NCBI GenBank assembly: GCA_029941825.1
Contig: JAPYTM010000056.1
Location: forward strand, 1 to 5,994
DNA from: Candidatus Nitrosopumilus sp.
GTDB lineage: Archaea; Thermoproteota; Nitrososphaeria; Nitrososphaerales; Nitrosopumilaceae
Direction: 5' to 3'
DNA: 5,994 nt
Positions within the stretch are counted from its first letter, which is position 1. Every line of letters begins with the position of its first letter. The translations under genes were made by a program, and so were the position numbers. The notes under the pieces were generated by a model. It was not told the origin of the DNA. It searched no databases and saw only the letters and a program-made list of their open reading frames with translations. This document shows positions 4,752 through 5,994 of the stretch, one piece after another.

Positions 4752-5909
4752 ATGGTGTCTGATTCTCAAGATATTAGAAATTCAATTTTAGCAAAATGGC
4801 ATGAATCCCTTTCAAAATATAGTAATTTATTTTCATCTGATTCTATTAGTGGCACTAGTCCACCATCAGTCTTTGTTGGCTCTTACAATTATCCCAAAGT
4901 CTTTGTTGGCCCAATGGTTCCACCAATACATGGTGATACAAGTTTACTTGACAGTCCTGAAAAATGGAAAGGAAAATCTTTAGAAGAAATTGTTAATTTT
5001 AGATTGAATTTAGTTCGTGGAATACAAAAAATTCCCATTAATCAAACAGAAGGACGTTACATTGAAAATCTTCAAGACATTACAATGTCCTCAAAGCCAA
5101 CTGATTTAGATTTAATATTTCAAAAATCTGTTTCATCAAATATTTCACTTGATGGTGAAAGTGCACCCTTTGGACCCATCGGTGAGATAAAATCTGCAAA
5201 ATTTTCTGCAAGTACTTCTGTAAAACCAATTGAAAAAATATTCTATGACAAAGATTTGAAAGCACAAGATGCTGTATTGAATTTATATAATTCTGGAATT
5301 GAAATCTCAAAAATTCAAAAATGTTTTAGTATTGGAATGTTGGGACAAAAAAGAAAACTAGTCCCTACTAAATGGAGCATTACTGCAACAGATGATATAA
5401 TTTCTAAATCGCTTGTAACTGAAATTTTAGATTATTCTTTGATTGATTCATGTAAAGTATTTTCATATGAGCATTTAGGAAATATTTTCTCTGTTGTTTT
5501 ATTTCCTCATAGATGGATATATGAGATGATTGAAGCTTGGTATTCAAATGGAATTCTTGGGTTTGGTTCTGATTTTGAGAATGCTCGTGGAATTGATCAC
5601 CCTCCTGCAATAGCAGGTGCTTATTTTGCAGCCAAATTAGGTGTTTTAGAATATTTGAGCAAAAAGCAAATTCAAGCTGGTGTAATTATTTTAAGAGAAA
5701 TTCGTCCCGAATATTCCATTCCTGTAGGTGTTTGGCAGGTTCGTGAAGGAATTCGTGAAGCAATGAAACAAGTACCTATGATCTCTGAGAATTTTGATCA
5801 AGCTTTACTTTTGGCATCTAAAAAAATGAGTATTAGTAAATCTGAATGGCTTTCTCATGGAGATATTTTAACATTAATTAGACAAAAAACCTTGTCTGAT
5901 TTTTTCTAG
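4752..5909 (+). CDS. nre: Archaeal Nre-family DNA repair protein with C-terminal PIP box
   Basis: A 385-residue protein of the archaeal Nre family (Nre_N plus Nre_C domains). The haloarchaeal homologue NreA acts with UvrABC in repair of mitomycin C damage and depends on PCNA binding. The N-terminal domain shows the signature PSVFVGSYNYPKVFVGPMVP (38-57), then SPEKWKGKSLEEIVNFRLNL (68-87). The C-terminal domain shows FPHRWIYEMIEAWYSNGILG (251-270), DFENARGIDHPPAIAGAYFA (274-293) and REIRPEYSIPVGVWQVREGI (315-334). The last eight residues, QKTLSDFF, are a textbook PCNA-interacting motif (QxxLxxFF). No N-terminal Cys4 zinc motif is present; the two cysteines lie at 191 and 234. I chose the ATG at 4752; a TTG one codon earlier (4749) is possible. 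The gene stands alone on its strand with its own promoter region, divergent from the BtuF-like gene, and an oligo-T tract follows. Confidence 0.93.
   Translation: MVSDSQDIRNSILAKWHESLSKYSNLFSSDSISGTSPPSVFVGSYNYPKVFVGPMVPPIHGDTSLLDSPEKWKGKSLEEIVNFRLNLVRGIQKIPINQTEGRYIENLQDITMSSKPTDLDLIFQKSVSSNISLDGESAPFGPIGEIKSAKFSASTSVKPIEKIFYDKDLKAQDAVLNLYNSGIEISKIQKCFSIGMLGQKRKLVPTKWSITATDDIISKSLVTEILDYSLIDSCKVFSYEHLGNIFSVVLFPHRWIYEMIEAWYSNGILGFGSDFENARGIDHPPAIAGAYFAAKLGVLEYLSKKQIQAGVIILREIRPEYSIPVGVWQVREGIREAMKQVPMISENFDQALLLASKKMSISKSEWLSHGDILTLIRQKTLSDFF
4868..4910 (+). repeat. 13-bp direct repeat inside nre, 30 nt apart
   Basis: AGTCTTTGTTGGC occurs at 4868-4880 and again at 4898-4910, exactly ten codons apart. 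It encodes the paired VFVG elements of the Nre signature. The protein repetition is a family feature; identical codon choice in both copies is the only unusual part. Confidence 0.7.
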
Positions 5910-5910
5910 A

Positions 5911-5917
5911 TTTTTTT
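5911..5917 (+). terminator. Oligo-T terminator candidate after nre
   Basis: A T7 tract starts 2 nt after the nre stop codon, and a T5 tract lies just before the stop. No hairpin is evident. This fits archaeal oligo-T termination. Confidence 0.5.
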
Positions 5918-5965
5918 ACAATGAGATAACATAAATCTTAGATTTTAAATTAAAATAATGACACA

Positions 5966-5994
5966 ATGAGTTCCAATTCTGAAATTAATTTTTC
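5966..5994 (+). CDS. Possible start of a further gene, cut by the window edge
   Basis: An ATG at 5966 opens a frame reading MSSNSEINF to the window edge. It follows the nre terminator candidate by about 48 nt. An upstream ATG at 5958 is out of frame and stops after three codons. A TTTAAAT sequence at 5944-5950 is only about 19 nt upstream, somewhat close for a leaderless start here. Too little is visible to name a product, and the start is uncertain. Confidence 0.3.

Noticed and set aside
5080..5610. Minus-strand frames inside nre
   Set aside because: Gln/Leu/His-rich antisense translation without motifs; nre on the plus strand is full length and conserved.
1..5994. CRISPR array, insertion sequence, tRNA or rRNA genes, defence island
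   Set aside because: No regularly spaced long repeats, transposase motifs, terminal inverted repeats or cloverleaf-type GC-rich segments were seen; the genes are housekeeping types with uniform composition.

Overview
The window is strongly AT-rich and tightly packed. It reads as chromosomal DNA of an archaeon, most likely an ammonia-oxidising thaumarchaeon of the Nitrosopumilus type. The evidence is: an archaeal Nre-family DNA repair protein with a C-terminal PCNA-binding tail; an archaeal/fungal Ygr210-type GTPase with a TGS domain; a biotin protein ligase with an N-terminal helix-turn-helix; TATA-like boxes about 24-30 nt before most start codons with no Shine-Dalgarno sequence (leaderless transcription); and oligo-T tracts instead of hairpin terminators. 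The lineage is inferred from gene content and composition and was not tested by search.

Layout. Positions 36-1582 hold two minus-strand genes: a small winged-helix protein with a methionine-rich hydrophobic segment (1088-1582) and, downstream, the bifunctional biotin ligase/repressor BirA (36-1043). BirA has its own TATA box inside an inverted repeat. A short divergent promoter region (1583-1665) separates them from a plus-strand pair: a CoA-binding (Rossmann) domain protein (1666-2076) and, one base later, an unrecognised 121-residue helical protein (2078-2443). The GTPase follows (2478-3713) with its own TATA candidate. It converges, with only 7 bp between stops, on a minus-strand BtuF-like protein (3721-4647) that has no signal peptide. 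A 104-bp divergent intergenic region carrying three phased TAGGC repeats leads to nre (4752-5909). A possible new gene starts at 5966 and runs off the window.

How the genes relate. This is mainly a housekeeping neighbourhood, not one pathway. BirA would charge the biotin carboxylase used in thaumarchaeal carbon fixation. The BtuF-like protein may handle cobalamin or another ligand in the cytosol. Nre links to PCNA and nucleotide excision repair. The two small proteins of unknown function (1088-1582 and 2078-2443) are the least explained parts. I see no mobile element, CRISPR array, tRNA or rRNA, and no clear multi-gene novel system. No stretch longer than about 105 bases lacks a gene.
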